64,000 bases of DNA, taken from assembly GCA_958510825.1 (NCBI GenBank), contig OY294048.1:19485589-19549588 (forward strand), read 5' to 3'. Each line of letters opens with the position of its first letter. Position 1 is the stretch's first letter. Below, piece after piece: positions 41,669 through 53,004 of the stretch. The stretch is from Brachypterus glaber (lineage: Eukaryota; Arthropoda; Insecta; Coleoptera; Kateretidae). A model generated the notes under the pieces. The model saw only the letters and a list, made by a program, of their open reading frames with translations, did not search any database and was not told the DNA's origin. A program made the position numbers and the translations under genes.

Positions 41669-44661
41669 TACCTACTTGTCTCATTCCAAGAGGATGCTTT
41701 TAAATTTATCGAAGATAAGCTAATATTTATGATAAAATGGCACGCTTTAACAATCTTAATTGGAAATGAGAGCCTTTTTAACGACGGGAACAGTTATTTT
41801 AAATGGGACATTCTGTGTCATTTATAAAAAAAAATTCGTACATAGCTTTTTTAATTTTTTTCTCCTGTGCCTGTAAGATTTCTAGTCGTAGCTCAAAAAT
41901 GCATGTGGTTTATTTTTTCTTTTCATAAGATGATTTTAAGTGACATATCGGTAAAATAAATTGTTTTTGTCCCTTTGGGCCCCCTTACTTCACTCGGATG
42001 TAAAAATCCATAATTTTTTTTATAATTTTAACTCTGACTATGCATAGTTTGTGACAGAGCTATATAGAGGGGGCGACATATGTACAAAAAATTGCATTTT
42101 ATGAAAATTTTATAGTCAAAAAATAATATTTTTTATACATATTTTTAAATGTATAACAAAGATCTTTCATATAATACCCAACTCGATAGGGTTCTCTAAA
42201 AGAAAATTAACAATGTTAATTTTTGACTTTTTTACAAAACAAAGTCCTCGCAATCTACTTGAATACCAAATTTTAGATTCCTAGGTTATACAGTTCCTGG
42301 GATAAATGCCTGTGACTGACGGTATGACGGATTTACAACCAAGCGATCCTATAAGGGTTCTGTAAATATTTTTTTGGTACCTTAAAGAGCACTTAATTCG
42401 TAACTATTTTATTTTAAATTCAACAAAACTCGGTATAGGTACTTGACATTCTAAAAATGACACACATTTTAGAGGTAAATTTACCTAAACCTAAGGTCAT
42501 ACATAAGGGGATATGGAATCTAGTTTAAAATTATGATATTTATAAAGATTTTTGTATATCTTATTTTATTGTGTACTTATTTTTTTTATATTTCCAGGCG
42601 CTTTTGTATTATATCTATTATATTTATTAGATCAATTTCTATCATGTTTTAATTGAAAAAATTCCCTATTATATTACTGCCTGATGTCAGTGATGAGAAA
42701 TATTATCTAAAAGTCTAGATAAAACACTTAGTGCTTTACTTAGGTTTAGGTAATTTTACCTCTAAAATGTTTAGTTTTTATTCTTTTTATCGGTAGGTAT
42801 TGATTTAATACAAGTTAATTTTAAACAGAAACATAAAGTAAGGAATTTTGTATCCGATTCTGTAAAAATACATATATTGAAAAAAAAAGATAGGTTTAGG
42901 TAAATTTACCTCTTAGTCTATTTATATGAGAAAATATTCTTTTCTTTGCAATGCTGCTCAGTATTTTCACTTCTATGAAACAATATATTATTCAGAGTTC
43001 TGTAATGTAAGACAAGATAAATCAATTCTTTGTTTAAAAATAACAATCAATTTTTTTAACAAAGAGCATTAAATGTATGCACGTTTGATTTATGACAATG
43101 AACTAGCCTAACCTATAATAGGTATCGGGATTTACAAGAAATTTATTATTAGATTTCTGTTTTATTGATCTATGAAAAGATAAATAATCAATTCATAACA
43201 ATAAGTGCTAAGACCAGAGACGGGCCAAAGAAAAATATTGGGGGGAGACACAAATTTTTTGAACCTGTCTACAAAATTTCCCAACTGCCCGAAGAGATTT
43301 TCTCCCTTAAATAGAACTGATGAATAAAAAAAGCTTATCGCTTTTCAAAATTTGCCAACTTGTCTAAAAAAACCCTTATCGCTTAACATGCCAACTCTTC
43401 TAAAATTAACCTGGTGCCCCACATCTTTGCTCACTTCAATAAAATTTATGGGAAACGTTCAAGTATTACGTAACGCAAATTTTGATCATTTTGGACTGTT
43501 CGGAGTGTAAATTTTGCACTCTGAATGGTTATAGTATATATTCAACGAGCGTATAATAATTGATATTAATCAGTGAGGGTGAATTTTGGAACACGGGCAT
43601 ACGCGAGTAGAATACAAGTATAGTCCACGGCCGTTTTGGGTTTTAAACGGTTTATTTTTACAGGCCCATGATTAATAGGCCTATTAATCACGGCAGTGGA
43701 TAAAAATGATTTCTTGGGTGTACATTTTGCACTTTTAATGATAAATTTTACGCTGTAACTTGTTAAAAAGATTTGGTGGTGTTTACCACTTTTTGTAACC
43801 CACTGCTGCGGAAAAGATATTTAGACTATGGTGTGATAAATACGTACCAGTTTGAGTGTAAAACGAGTGTAAAATTTTACACTCAATTTTTAAGTGTATA
43901 TGATCGTTCCTGGCAAACCTACTTCAGCGCCATAGTGGTCTCATAGGCCAAGCAGTGAATTTTGATTTATTCTCCCCACCTCGCAAGAATGTATTTCATT
44001 ATTTTTTTTAAAAAAATGGAGCAAATTTTGAAAATTGGTTAAAATGTAGATATAGAAATCTGCAAATTACAGTTTTCCAGACAATAACAAAAATCTATGA
44101 TAGTTAATTATATTTAACTTTTTTTCTGGATGAGGAAACTAGATTGCATTTAGATGTAGTGTTTTTAATAGAAAAAATAATTTAAAGTGCGGTGAAACTG
44201 TATTATTTTTACTTTATTTTTTTTAAATGGGACCTTTTCATCTTAAATTTTACATCATTTTAAACTCGTATAGCGGATTGTAAATGCTGGTAAAAGTTAA
44301 CGTTATGTTACCGTTTACGGGGACTAGAGGATTAAACTGTATATTTACTTAATTAATTAACTCTAATTAATGTGAGAAATCTACTCATTGATAGGATTAT
44401 GCAATTAAAGTTTATGTTTGTATTGTAAGAATCACTACTACAAGAATTGTTGTAAGTGGGTGGGACTTTAGGTCAAAGTTGGATGAGCTCAAGATTCACA
44501 CCCATTCTTTACATTTGATCTAAACAGTAAATCTATTTTCTCCCATGAGAACAATAATAAGAATAATAATGGAAAATCAAAGCAAACGCGAACAAAACGA
44601 AAGGCATGAAAAAAGAAAGCCCCCCTTCCCCCCCCCGCAACCCATTTAGATAAATAAGAAA
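41669..44661. other. No gene; scattered repeat motifs
   Basis: TTTTAGAGGTAAATTTACCT with CCTAAACCTAAG occurs at 42470 and inverted near 42737, with a third piece at 42890. 42290-42375 (GACTGACGGTATGACGG, GCGATCCTATAAGGGTTCTG) resembles a common arthropod transposon-derived repeat. 43449 starts with GGGAAACGTTCAAGTATTAC, a lone Harbinger-like end. 43866 holds GAGTGTAAAATTTTACACTC, a perfect palindrome. No coding supported. Confidence 0.5.
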
Positions 44662-45290
44662 TTCATTAACTGGGAAAATAAATATTTAGGCATTACTTTA
44701 TACAATAACCTTACATGGAATCAAAGCGTTAAAAATAAACAACATCTAAATAGACAATGGCCGCCTCTTCTAACTTTATCCCCTTATAGGTAGGAAACTC
44801 CTATCCATCAAAAACCTTCTTCTCTACAATCAAACCCTGAAACCAGTACTACTCTCCCGATCCTCCGCCTGGAATAAAATCACTCTTAACAAACACCTTT
44901 CATCCAAACTTTAAGCCTTGGTTTATGAGGAACACCGAAATGCATAGAGATCTCGACATGGCCCTCCTCAAAACGCAAATCATCCGTCATAGCAATTATT
45001 TTGTCCAAGAGAACCAAGATCACTCTAACCCCTTCATTTAAAATTTCCTCAATTACAATAACGAAATTCCCACACCCACAAAAGGATCAGTGCCTCTTGG
45101 TTCATGAGGAATACTCAAATCCACAGAGATCTCGACATGCCCGTCCTAAAAACTGAAATCATTCGCTATAGCAAGTCTTTTATACAAGACAACTTAGATC
45201 ACCCAAACCCCTTTATCTCAAATTTTCTGGATTACGATAACGAAATTTCCTACAGCTACAAAAATATTAAAAATGTTCTCAACCAGTAAT
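44662..45290 (+). pseudogene. Jockey-clade RT C-terminus with tandem duplicated end
   Basis: Pieces in order: NWENKYLGITLYNNLTWNQ, then PLIGRKLLSIKNLLLYNQTL (Jockey thumb), then WFMRNTEMHRDLDMALLKTQ...SNPFI at about 44925-45040. A second version, NTQIHRDLDMPVLKTEIIRY...HPNPFISN, follows at 45104-45289 with its own stop. The W..RN...HRDL motif is the conserved C-terminal signature of Jockey elements. Frameshifts separate the parts. The end of the gene is present twice, either by local tandem duplication or by two insertions at one place. Confidence 0.83.
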
Positions 45291-46859
45291 GGTGCCCACT
45301 AGGGTGCCCAGTCAACATTAAATAATGGAATTTTTTAGGGTCCCATCCCCTATAAATGTTCATTTAGGTCAAAAACCAAACCTCAATTTTTTTCAGATTT
45401 TTAAAAAAATATTTAGAGTTCGCGCCCGACGGTTTTTTGAGATGGAATACATGTTAAGCCTTTTTATTATTGTTTAAATATAAAAACGTTGAAATCAAGC
45501 GATTTTGGACTTTAAAATGGCTTTACTAGGTTATAAACATGGTAAAAATTGACGTATGAAGCTAATTTATGCTAAAAAAAGGTTACTTAGAAATTTTTCT
45601 CATGGGTCAATTTTTTTTAGAAATTCGTTGATTACAGTTGCGATCTTTTAAAAGTACTACACCCAAAAATTGTACCATTTAAATCTAACTTGTCAGTTGA
45701 TGACTTAACAAAGTCAGAGATACATAAAACATAATTTTTCCAAGTGTCAAATGTGTCAACGTTCTTCACTTAAGCCAGCAACAAAAATCAATTTAAACAA
45801 TATATTTTGGGGCTAAAATAAGGAAAATGGCCGAAAAATTAAAGAATTTTACACGCCAGAACCAAATATATAGGAATGAAAGTTCGGGTCCTTTAAAAGT
45901 TTCGACCGCTATTAAATAAGGTACCGAGTAAGGTACCTTATTGTTTTTCTTTATTTTATGTTTAATGTTATTTTTTTTATTTCTATTATTTTTTAATTTT
46001 ATATATTTCTGCAACTTTTACAAATATTAATATATTTTTTTTGAGAAATGAATGTTATTTTATATACCTTTTTTAAATCCACTGACATTGTACATAACCC
46101 TAAAAATTTAATTGTAAATAAAGCACTTAAAATAGCTAAAATTTTAAAATTTTGGTGACCTCACTGCTGTAGTACTTTTTTTTATTCCAACTGTACCAAT
46201 TAACGCTCCATATATATTTGACAAAAAAGTATAATAATAATATTGCTTTGAAATATGTTTACTTATATAACTGGGTGTTGTGGATTTTTTTTTTTCAGAT
46301 TTTTAAAAATAAATTAAGGGTTTGCGCCTTTTTTTTTAATAATCTTATTTAATGTGTTTCATTAGATAGCATAACATATTACAAGGCATTTTAAAAACAT
46401 TTTGTATTTGTTTTCTACAAAATTGATGATATCATATTACATCCACATGAAATGTGAATTCCTCTCCTGAAACCGTAAATTATTTTTGACCTTGATGCAC
46501 TGCATAACAAAAACGTTTGGTATTTTGAACGGCCGTTTAACAACATAGGTACTTTTATCGTACCTGCAGGAATGGATATTATTAACGGAATAGATAATGC
46601 ATCAAAATCACATTGTTTAATATTTATTGCTCGCAAGTACCAGGAAGGGTTTTTTAAGTGCATTATTATGTAATTATCGTTTTTTATTACCCAAGGCTTC
46701 TTCGGGTCTCTCTTAGGGATTGCAGGTTATTGGAAACTTAATAACCGCGGTTATTCATTTATTAAAAATCGAAAAAAACGTTTTGGACCTTCCTGAGTCG
46801 AAATCAGTAAAACAAAATTTTGCGTCCGTCTGTCTGTAAACTCGGATAAGTTTTGTTTC
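45291..46859. other. No gene recognised
   Basis: Two loosely similar stretches (45385-45480 and 46295-46395, TTTTTCAGATTTTTAAAAA, GCGCC) suggest an old duplication. 46800-46850 is a CCGTCTGTCTG fragment. The 82-codon minus-strand frame at 46415-46663 has mixed composition but no motif that I can name. Confidence 0.45.
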
Positions 46860-46862
46860 TAA

Positions 46863-47091
46863 GGGTATCACGTAACGCAAATTGTACCAAAATTCATACA
46901 CTTCATACCCCGGTTCTCGCGTTATTATAGATTATAGAGATTTCATATTTTGGCTACCCCCCCTAATAGGGGGTGTATTAGGGGGAGAAGCCAAAATATG
47001 AAATCTCTACAGCCTTGAATAACGCGAAAACCGAGGTATGAAGTGTATGAATTTTGGTACATTTTGCGTTACGTAATACTTGAACGTCCCC
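46863..47091. mobile_element. PIF/Harbinger-like MITE, TAA target duplication
   Basis: Close relative of 28095: arms with AATTGTACCAAAATTCATAC, GAGATTTCATATTTTGGCTA and a CCCCC/GGGGG centre, and right end ATACTTGAACGTCCCC. TAA on each side (46860-46862, 47092-47094). About ten bases are deleted near the left end (GGGTATCACGTAACGC). Confidence 0.87.
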
Positions 47092-47576
47092 TAATCATCT
47101 TTCGAAGAGCTGATTAGATATTTGGAGGCAAACGATTAGGGGTAAGGAGGTAAGAATTGGGCAAAACTCGTACTTTTAGCTCTTTTGGCTATAATTAAGT
47201 TAATTATTGTTGGATTTTATTAATTAAGCACTTTTAAAAATGAAAGATTTTTTTATACTGTTCAAACAAGCAGTAAAATGTTTTTTAGCCTATCACTTAT
47301 TTACTATCCTATTTCAAAAAAAAAATAAAATTAAAGCTTTTTTTATACCCTATAAAAAATTTAGCTCTAAAATAAAAAAAAAAACTTACATTTAAATTGA
47401 TGACCGATTTAGGGATTTTGGTTTTGGGTTGGCATTACAATTTTCGCAATGTTTGAAATTTAAAGAAGAAACGACATTTTTTCACTGCAAGTAACCAAGC
47501 CACAATTTTAACACGGTAAAAATTAACTTAAAATCAATTTCGTAGAAAACTAAAGTTAAAAGCGATGATGAAATTT
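47092..47576. other. No gene recognised
   Basis: AT-rich spacer. A GAAGAGCTGATTAGAT motif at 47106 recurs at 49811, with TAATTAAG..AATTATTGTTGGATT-type sequence following both, so part of it belongs to a repeat also present at 49.6-50.0 kb. Confidence 0.5.
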
Positions 47577-47651
47577 CGTCATGTGAGGATTATAGTGTTC
47601 ATATCCATTGGATTTGCTATGGATATAAAACACTATAATCCTCACATGACG
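47577..47651. other. Near-perfect 32-bp stem hairpin with 10-nt loop
   Basis: CGTCATGTGAGGATTATAGT then GTTCATATCCAT pairs with 47619-47651 with one bulge or mismatch region. The loop is TGGATTTGCT. Stem length and loop size would suit a microRNA-type precursor, but a recent tiny inverted duplication or a MITE remnant is equally possible. No terminal duplications found. The 65-codon plus-strand frame crosses it by chance. Confidence 0.7.
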
Positions 47652-47925
47652 ATTTGCACGGAAGACATCAAGCGATATTCATTTGTCTGTTGCCAACCCA
47701 AAAGGAAAAAAAGTACTAACTTCTTATGGGCCTATAAGAACACGCCGAATGCGTGCTTATAATAGTAGCAAAATATAAAAAAAAAACGAGTCAAGAAGTC
47801 TCGATTCTTGATCAAGAGTCTCGACTCTCGACAACGTGATCTTATTTTAGATTTTAAGCTTTCACGGCCATTAAGATATAAAGAACTTTCACTTTCGGGT
47901 TTAGACCGTGTTAATGGATTTTCAC

Positions 47926-47975
47926 TTTCCGACGTTTCGTCTCTTACTACTAGAGACATCTTCAGGGATTAATCT
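47926..47975 (-). ncRNA. Hammerhead ribozyme motif of a Penelope-like element
   Basis: Minus strand: CTGAAGA, one extra T, a 6-bp helix II GTCTCT/AGAGAC with a 7-nt loop, GAAA, then CGTC. This is the conserved hammerhead core (CUGANGA, helix II, GAAA, NUH). Helix III is reduced to the self-complementary ACGT, as in the minimal ribozymes of Penelope-like elements, which are thought to act as dimers. Helix I has 3 bp (TCC/GGA) and perhaps a second short helix (TTAAT/ATTAA). Expected cleavage is after GTC, between 47931 and 47930. It lies directly 3' of the Penelope-like coding end, exactly where it should. Confidence 0.8.
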
Positions 47976-48008
47976 GAAACTAAGTTGCGAATCAACTTGT
48001 GTCACTAT

Positions 48009-48180
48009 TTATGACGAGTTGTGGTTATTCACCCGTGACGAGGTTTTTCCTATCAAAGACTTCCATATTGCAGGTAAGTGGTAACCAGTGTCCCGATTGA
48101 TATTGTTAGGATGCTTGATGATTTCTATCGATTCCCGTATCTTCCTTGGCATTTTTCTGTTTTCTGTTAATCTTGTTTTA
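48009..48180 (-). pseudogene. Penelope-like element, C-terminal coding end
   Basis: The minus strand reads KMPRKIRESIEIIKHPNNIN, then RDTGYHLPAIWKSLIGK and a short tail, stop at 48009-48011. The E.IEI.KHPNN.NRD.GY.L...W..LI pattern is the end of the GIY-YIG endonuclease-bearing polyprotein of Penelope-like retroelements. Everything upstream (RT domain) is missing, so this is a 5'-truncated copy. The region 3' of it, to about 47780, would be the terminal repeat (pLTR). Confidence 0.82.
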
Positions 48181-48671
48181 TAAGTCGAGATAAGACAGGA
48201 AATTTCGATTCCCTATAATATAGACCTCAAAGTATACATAACAGAAAGTTTTATAGCCTCTAAATATTATGTGAATATGTGCGCTTATCTATTAATTTAT
48301 ACTTTAAACAGCGATATGACATTTACGTTGATAGTCTACTTGACTTTGTCGGTGGGAAATAAACATTATGGTTTACAACATCTAGCCAACCATGGGTAAA
48401 CCACATTAAAATAGGACTTGCTTTAAAAGCAGTGTTGTGTTGCATCTACACCTGGACCGTTTAAAAAATAGTTTTCTGTTAAACATTTTGGTTTTTTTGA
48501 TAGTAGGTACCTAGGTATGTATTTTAAATTAGCTGCATTGATAGAAAAATCTAAACATAGTATAACCAAACGTTGTTGTAACAAGTTTGAGGTATATAAT
48601 ACCATTTTTGCGATTGTTCTAAAACATTATAACGTTAATTAAATACACTATTAAAATTTTAGATTCATATT
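48181..48671. other. No gene recognised
   Basis: AT-rich spacer, no supported feature. Confidence 0.45.
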
Positions 48672-49230
48672 ATTATATTATTCACAGCGCCTGCGCTAGA
48701 ATAATATTATAAGGTAGTTTAGACTTTTCACAAATTTTCAAAAATTGTCCTAGTCAAAAAATTCTTGCATATATGTAAATTTGTTTCATGAAAAAATAAG
48801 CAACTTAACCTTTTCAGGAAAAATTACTTTATTATAAGGATTAATTCTACTACATTTGAAAGTAATCCCCCAAACACAAAAAAGTTATGGGGGTTAGTGT
48901 TTTAAAAAATCGGAAAAAAGCTGAAAGAAAATTCCGATTAAAGTAACTTTTTCAGGAAATTATAGGGATCAATTCTACCAATTTTGAAAGTAATCCCCCT
49001 AAAAACATAAAAGTTATGTGGGGTTAAACTTAAAAAAAAAATCAATCATTTAAATTTTTTTTTTTGATTTTTTTTTCTTTTTTAACAAAAAGAAAATTGA
49101 AAATTTTGAAAAGTTTTTTTTTAATCTTTTTTTTTTGATTTTTTTTTTAATTTTTCGTTTTTCGCAAAAAAAAATAAAAAAAAGTAATTTGAAAAATTTT
49201 GAAAAAAAAAATTCAGCTGAAAGTGACGGT
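48672..49230 (+). mobile_element. 'TTATGGGGG' repeat family copy 3 (without the GTCTGTC tract)
   Basis: End hairpin TTATATTATTCACAGCGCC...GCGCTAGAATAATATTATA, then AAGGTAGTTTAGAC, AAAATTGTCCTAGTC, and two to three tandem body units at 48815-49030 (CAGGAAAAATTAC, GAAAGTAATCCCCC, AAAAAGTTATGGGG), followed by long T/A runs. The CCGTCTGTC block present in copies 1 and 2 is deleted here. The lysine-rich minus-strand frame at 49050 is a homopolymer artefact. Confidence 0.7.
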
Positions 49231-49318
49231 CCATTAAAGTTTTCTAAAAGTAGCAAAAAATCTGTGACGTAATTTTTGAACAGCCCCAGTCCTTTTAACT
49301 GATATTTTATTCTTGCAG

Positions 49319-49540
49319 AATATGATATTGTAATTCAGTACGGGCCTAGAATGAAATACTGCTCACAAGTAATAAAATATGTAGGGTGTGGAAATTTCAG
49401 TGATATTAAAAAGTTGGCTAAAGACAGGGTGGTATGGAGAGCTGCTTTAAATCAGTTTTGGGACTGATAACTTATGATGACACTAAATATTGTATAATAA
49501 TATAACAAATTATTATTCTTCCAATAAACTATTAATAAAT
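49319..49540 (+). other. Possible last coding exon or retroelement C-terminus
   Basis: TTTTATTCTTGCAG at 49305-49318 is a good splice acceptor. The following phase-1 frame reads EYDIVIQYGPRMKYCSQVIK, then a GCGNFSDIKKLAKDRVVWRA segment and LNQFWD, stop at 49465-49467. AATAAA is at about 49524. This could be the end of an unknown host gene. The DIKKLAKDRVVWR pattern also resembles the last residues of RTE-like RT proteins. There is no upstream partner in the window; the exon candidate at 27.7 kb is in a different phase. Confidence 0.35.
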
Positions 49541-50318
49541 AACTATTTGTCATAAGTTATGGCTATATCTAATTTGTTACATCGGCACTTAGTGTCACTA
49601 AGAGTGCCGATGTATTGAAAACTTCGCCGAAAAGTCAAAATCTTTGACCACGTTTTTTTTTCACATTTCTCGACGTTTTAGACCAGTAGAAATCAGTAAA
49701 AAAAATTTTTTTCGTCCGTCCGTCTGTCTGTCTGGGTGTAAACTCTCTAACTCCATTTCTACATGAGATATCGACTTGCGGTTTTTTGTATATTGTTTCT
49801 TATCGTATTCCGAAGAGCTGATTAGATTTTGGGGTAAGGGGGTAAAAATAGGGTAAAACTCCTATTTTTAGCGTTTTTTGTTTATAATTAAGACAATTAT
49901 TATTGTATTTGGTTAATTTAGCACTTATATAAAAGATAATTTTACGCATTGTTTTCGAGATATTGGCGTTTAAAGCAGTAAAAGGTTTTTTTAGCATATC
50001 TCACATATTTAACCCGACTTCCAAAATTATATTTTAAATAAAAGCTCTTTTTAAGCCCTATAAAAAATGTTTTTTGCTAGAATATAATGTTTTAAAGATA
50101 CAGAATTTAAAATCAAACAAAACACTTAGTTTGAAATTTGCAAACTAGATGGCTCTAGTGTACAATAGTGCCGATGTTTTGACAGGGTGCTTGCAACGTT
50201 TCATCTAGTTTTAATGGTAATTATTTAATTATTTTTTTACTAAACTTCTGTTTCTTTTTTTTCAGGTATGGCCTTTGATTAGAATAACAGGTTTGGTTTA
50301 GTTAGTAGGTATATACCG
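49541..50318. repeat. No gene; CCGTCCGTCTGTCTGTC segment
   Basis: 49617-49870: ACTTCGCCGAAAAGTC, CGTCCGTCCGTCTGTCTGTC, AACTCCATTTCTACATGAGA, GAAGAGCTGATTAGAT. It relates to 46790-47230 (same order GTCCGTCTGTC then GAAGAGCTGATTAGAT, there interrupted by the MITE at 46863). A polypyrimidine tract and CAG at 50250-50268 look like a splice acceptor but lead only to MAFD and a stop. Confidence 0.5.
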
Positions 50319-50324
50319 GGTGAG

Positions 50325-50644
50325 TATTATTTATGTCCACTTCTGGTTTAAATTATGTAAATCTCGTTTTTATACGATAAAAACGAAAACAAAAACGAAA
50401 AAAAAGTAAAAAAAAAACAATCAGTTTGTTATACATAGCTAAATTCAAAAATGTAAAAAATTACAGGGTGTTCTATTAAAAAAATATATATTTATGCCAC
50501 TTCCGGCGAAACCGCAAGTTAAACAAAAACATTAAATCCGCCATTTTATGGCCAATGTAAAATTTTATAAATTACCAGTTTCGTTTTTATCGAATGAAGA
50601 TTAATCTTAGTTTTGGGGGTGGTCATAAATAAAACTCACCTGGT
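50325..50644. mobile_element. MITE with ACCGGGTGAGT ends
   Basis: Left ACCGGGTGAGTATTATTTAT, right inverse ATAAATAAAACTCACCTGGT; by eye 23 of the first 26 positions agree. AT (or TAT/ATT) outside, duplication not resolved. The inner part contains GTCCACTTCTGG and GCCACTTCCGG, again similar to each other. No coding. Confidence 0.72.
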
Positions 50645-50750
50645 ATTTCCTATTGAAAGTGGCTGGTTAGTGCACAATTTAATATACCTGTCATTTTCAA
50701 TAGGGTTTTTTTTTAATTTTTATTTTCAAGAGTACAGAAAGTGCGATGTA

Positions 50751-51613
50751 TAGTGGTGGCATTAAATATCGGGACAAACAATTTTTCATAGATTATAGTG
50801 GGTCTTGTGTCATTTGTTAAAAAACGTCAAAATATGTCAAATGTTTGTTTATTTTTTGCTGTTATACAAGTAGTTTGTAAAAAAAGTGTTTTTTATCTTT
50901 ATTTTGAATTAAAATGAGTTTACTTATCGTGGAAATTTAAAAGAATAAATGCTCAGTCGTCCTTAGTATTAGTAGGTATGGATGAGGTTCAATTTTAGTG
51001 AAAACAGTTCAAGAAATAGATCTGTTTCTTAAGAAATGTTTTATTGAGAAAAACTTAGGTTCTTATACCAAACCGAAAAAGGATCATCGGTGGTCAAAAG
51101 CTACAATGGATGGTGAAGAAATTTTTAATTATATAAGAAAAACCGAGAAAAACAAGGTACAGTTGCCGTATACTAGGATTTTTTTTACTTACCTCAGTAC
51201 GGCTTTTCAGTAATGAACTCTTAAACTCAAATCCATTTGCAGTAGAAAATTTATAAAACCTTGTGAGTTTTTAGCTGTACTGAAGAGTAAAATTAGGTGT
51301 GTGTTTTTTTAATGAATATTAAACACATATTCTTTACCCATATAGTACAATTTTGATCCAAAGATTATCAATTTTATTATTATTTAAATATAACAACTTT
51401 TGTGTAAAATTTAAGGAATATATATTTATCAGTAAACATTAATTTATTAATTTAATATTTTTTGACAGTAAACTTCAACTAAATAATTCAGTTATGTCAA
51501 AACGAAGTAACCTAGTTTTTAATTTTTAAAATAATCCCATGTTAATCCATGAAAAAAATATAAAAATGACACGAATTTTTTTGAGGTTGTCCCGATATTT
51601 AATGCCACAACTG
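50751..51613. mobile_element. Tc1/mariner-like TIR element
   Basis: The end GTGGTGGCATTAAATATCGG then GACAA is repeated inverted at the right (CCCGATATTTAATGCCACAA then CTG), with TA on each side (50749-50750, 51614-51615). 863 bp. A 71-codon plus-strand frame at 50998-51213 (KTVQEIDLFLKKCFIEKN..., TMDGEEIFNYIRKTEKNK) is less A/T-biased than its neighbours and could be a transposase relic or captured sequence, but I see no helix-turn-helix or DDE motif. Confidence 0.75.
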
Positions 51614-51615
51614 TA

Positions 51616-53004
51616 GCATGGCTCACTAAAAAAGTATTATTGGTATTACTGGAACACTTCTTTATGGTGTCATAATATGACACCTGGGTGTCATAGAAGC
51701 CCTGAAAGGTTTCGTAACTCAGAAAAAATGTGTTTATTTTTTTTAAACAGAGATATTTTGAACTCGTGCCATATAATTTTTTTCAAAATGTAACTGGGAA
51801 GAAAGTCGGACTATAAATATGATCAAAAGTTTCAATAGGTACATATTTTTTTAAAAATTCTGAGAGATCATTATGTAGCATGTATCAGACTCAGTACATA
51901 GAAATTTTCGTAAAAGAAAACGGTTATAACGCATTGCGTTTTTTCAATAAACATTCTAAAGAAGTGATTTCATGCAAGAAAAATGCCAAAATTTGAAGTT
52001 ATTTTAAATATAAAAGCCAAAAAAGTGAAAATTTTTGGCATTTCAAGAAGATTTGTGAATAATTTTCTGATTGGCCGAAAGTTTGCAATGGGCGCTTTCA
52101 CTCTAAACTTGTAGAACAGAAATACCAACTATTTTCAGGGTCGTCAGGGATCGTAGAAAATATAAGGGCATATCCGCACAGTTTTTGCCTATTTTCTCAA
52201 AAACTACGTAAGTCAGAAAATAAACAATATAAGTATTTTGTAGAGAATTTTATAAGCTTTTTTTATAATAAACTTTTTAATTTTAAAAATTACCATTTAA
52301 AAGATATTTGCAAAAAACTCGTAAAGTGTACCTTTAAATCAAGATATCTGCACAATTTTTGACTTTCCTCAAAAACCAAGGAAGTCAGAAAAAAAATGAC
52401 ATAAGTTTTTTGTAGAGAATTTTTTAAGCTTTCTTTTTTGTAATAAGCAATTTTTTAAATAAAAGGACCGTTTAGAAGTTATTGCAAAAAATTCAAGTTT
52501 ACCTTAAAATCAAGCAGCAATTGTTCAGGACTTTTGGTAGGTTCATCAGAAAGGTCCAAACTACATTTTTACCAATTTTCAAAACTATTGGATTTTTTTG
52601 AGGCAAAGGGTGATTTTTGTACTTCGTTGCTGCTACTATAAAATATTCAAAATTTCGTCAAATCTGACTGAAACCACTTTTACATAAGAAGGGGTTCAGC
52701 AAAATACGTAACAAAAATTAGGTCTGTTAAATTGTAATTAGACTTAATTTTTTTGTGGGCCGGTGTATTGGTTGATATATCTATAGATAAAAAAGCCTAA
52801 CCCAGCCAATTATTGTTCTTGTGCACAGTTTCTCTCTCTCGTAAATATTGATTAACTATACTTACTCAAATAATCATATTTACTTTCACTGAAAAGTTCC
52901 TAACATAATTTTTGAACTTTGATATTTAATTTTTAATATAACTTAGTTATATTTAAAATTAAATATTAAAATTAGACCTTAGTCTATACAACTTGCATTA
53001 ATAA
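51616..53004. repeat. No gene; two ~170-bp imperfect tandem units at 52171-52510
   Basis: Both units have ATAT.TGCACA.TTTTTG, CAAAAAC.A.G.AAGTCAG, TTTGTAGAGAATTTT.TAAGC, a T run, and end AAA.TC..GT..ACCTT.AAATC followed by AAG. Old divergence. The remaining sequence has no supported features. Confidence 0.55.

Noticed and set aside
46415..46663. 82-codon minus-strand frame with ISIPAGTIKVPML
   Set aside because: Reasonable composition, but no family recognised and no supporting context; treated as chance.
49050..49256. Lysine/phenylalanine-rich 68-codon frame
   Set aside because: Product of A and T homopolymers in the repeat body.
50250..50290. Polypyrimidine tract plus CAG resembling a splice acceptor
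   Set aside because: The following frame gives only four residues before a stop; T runs are common here.
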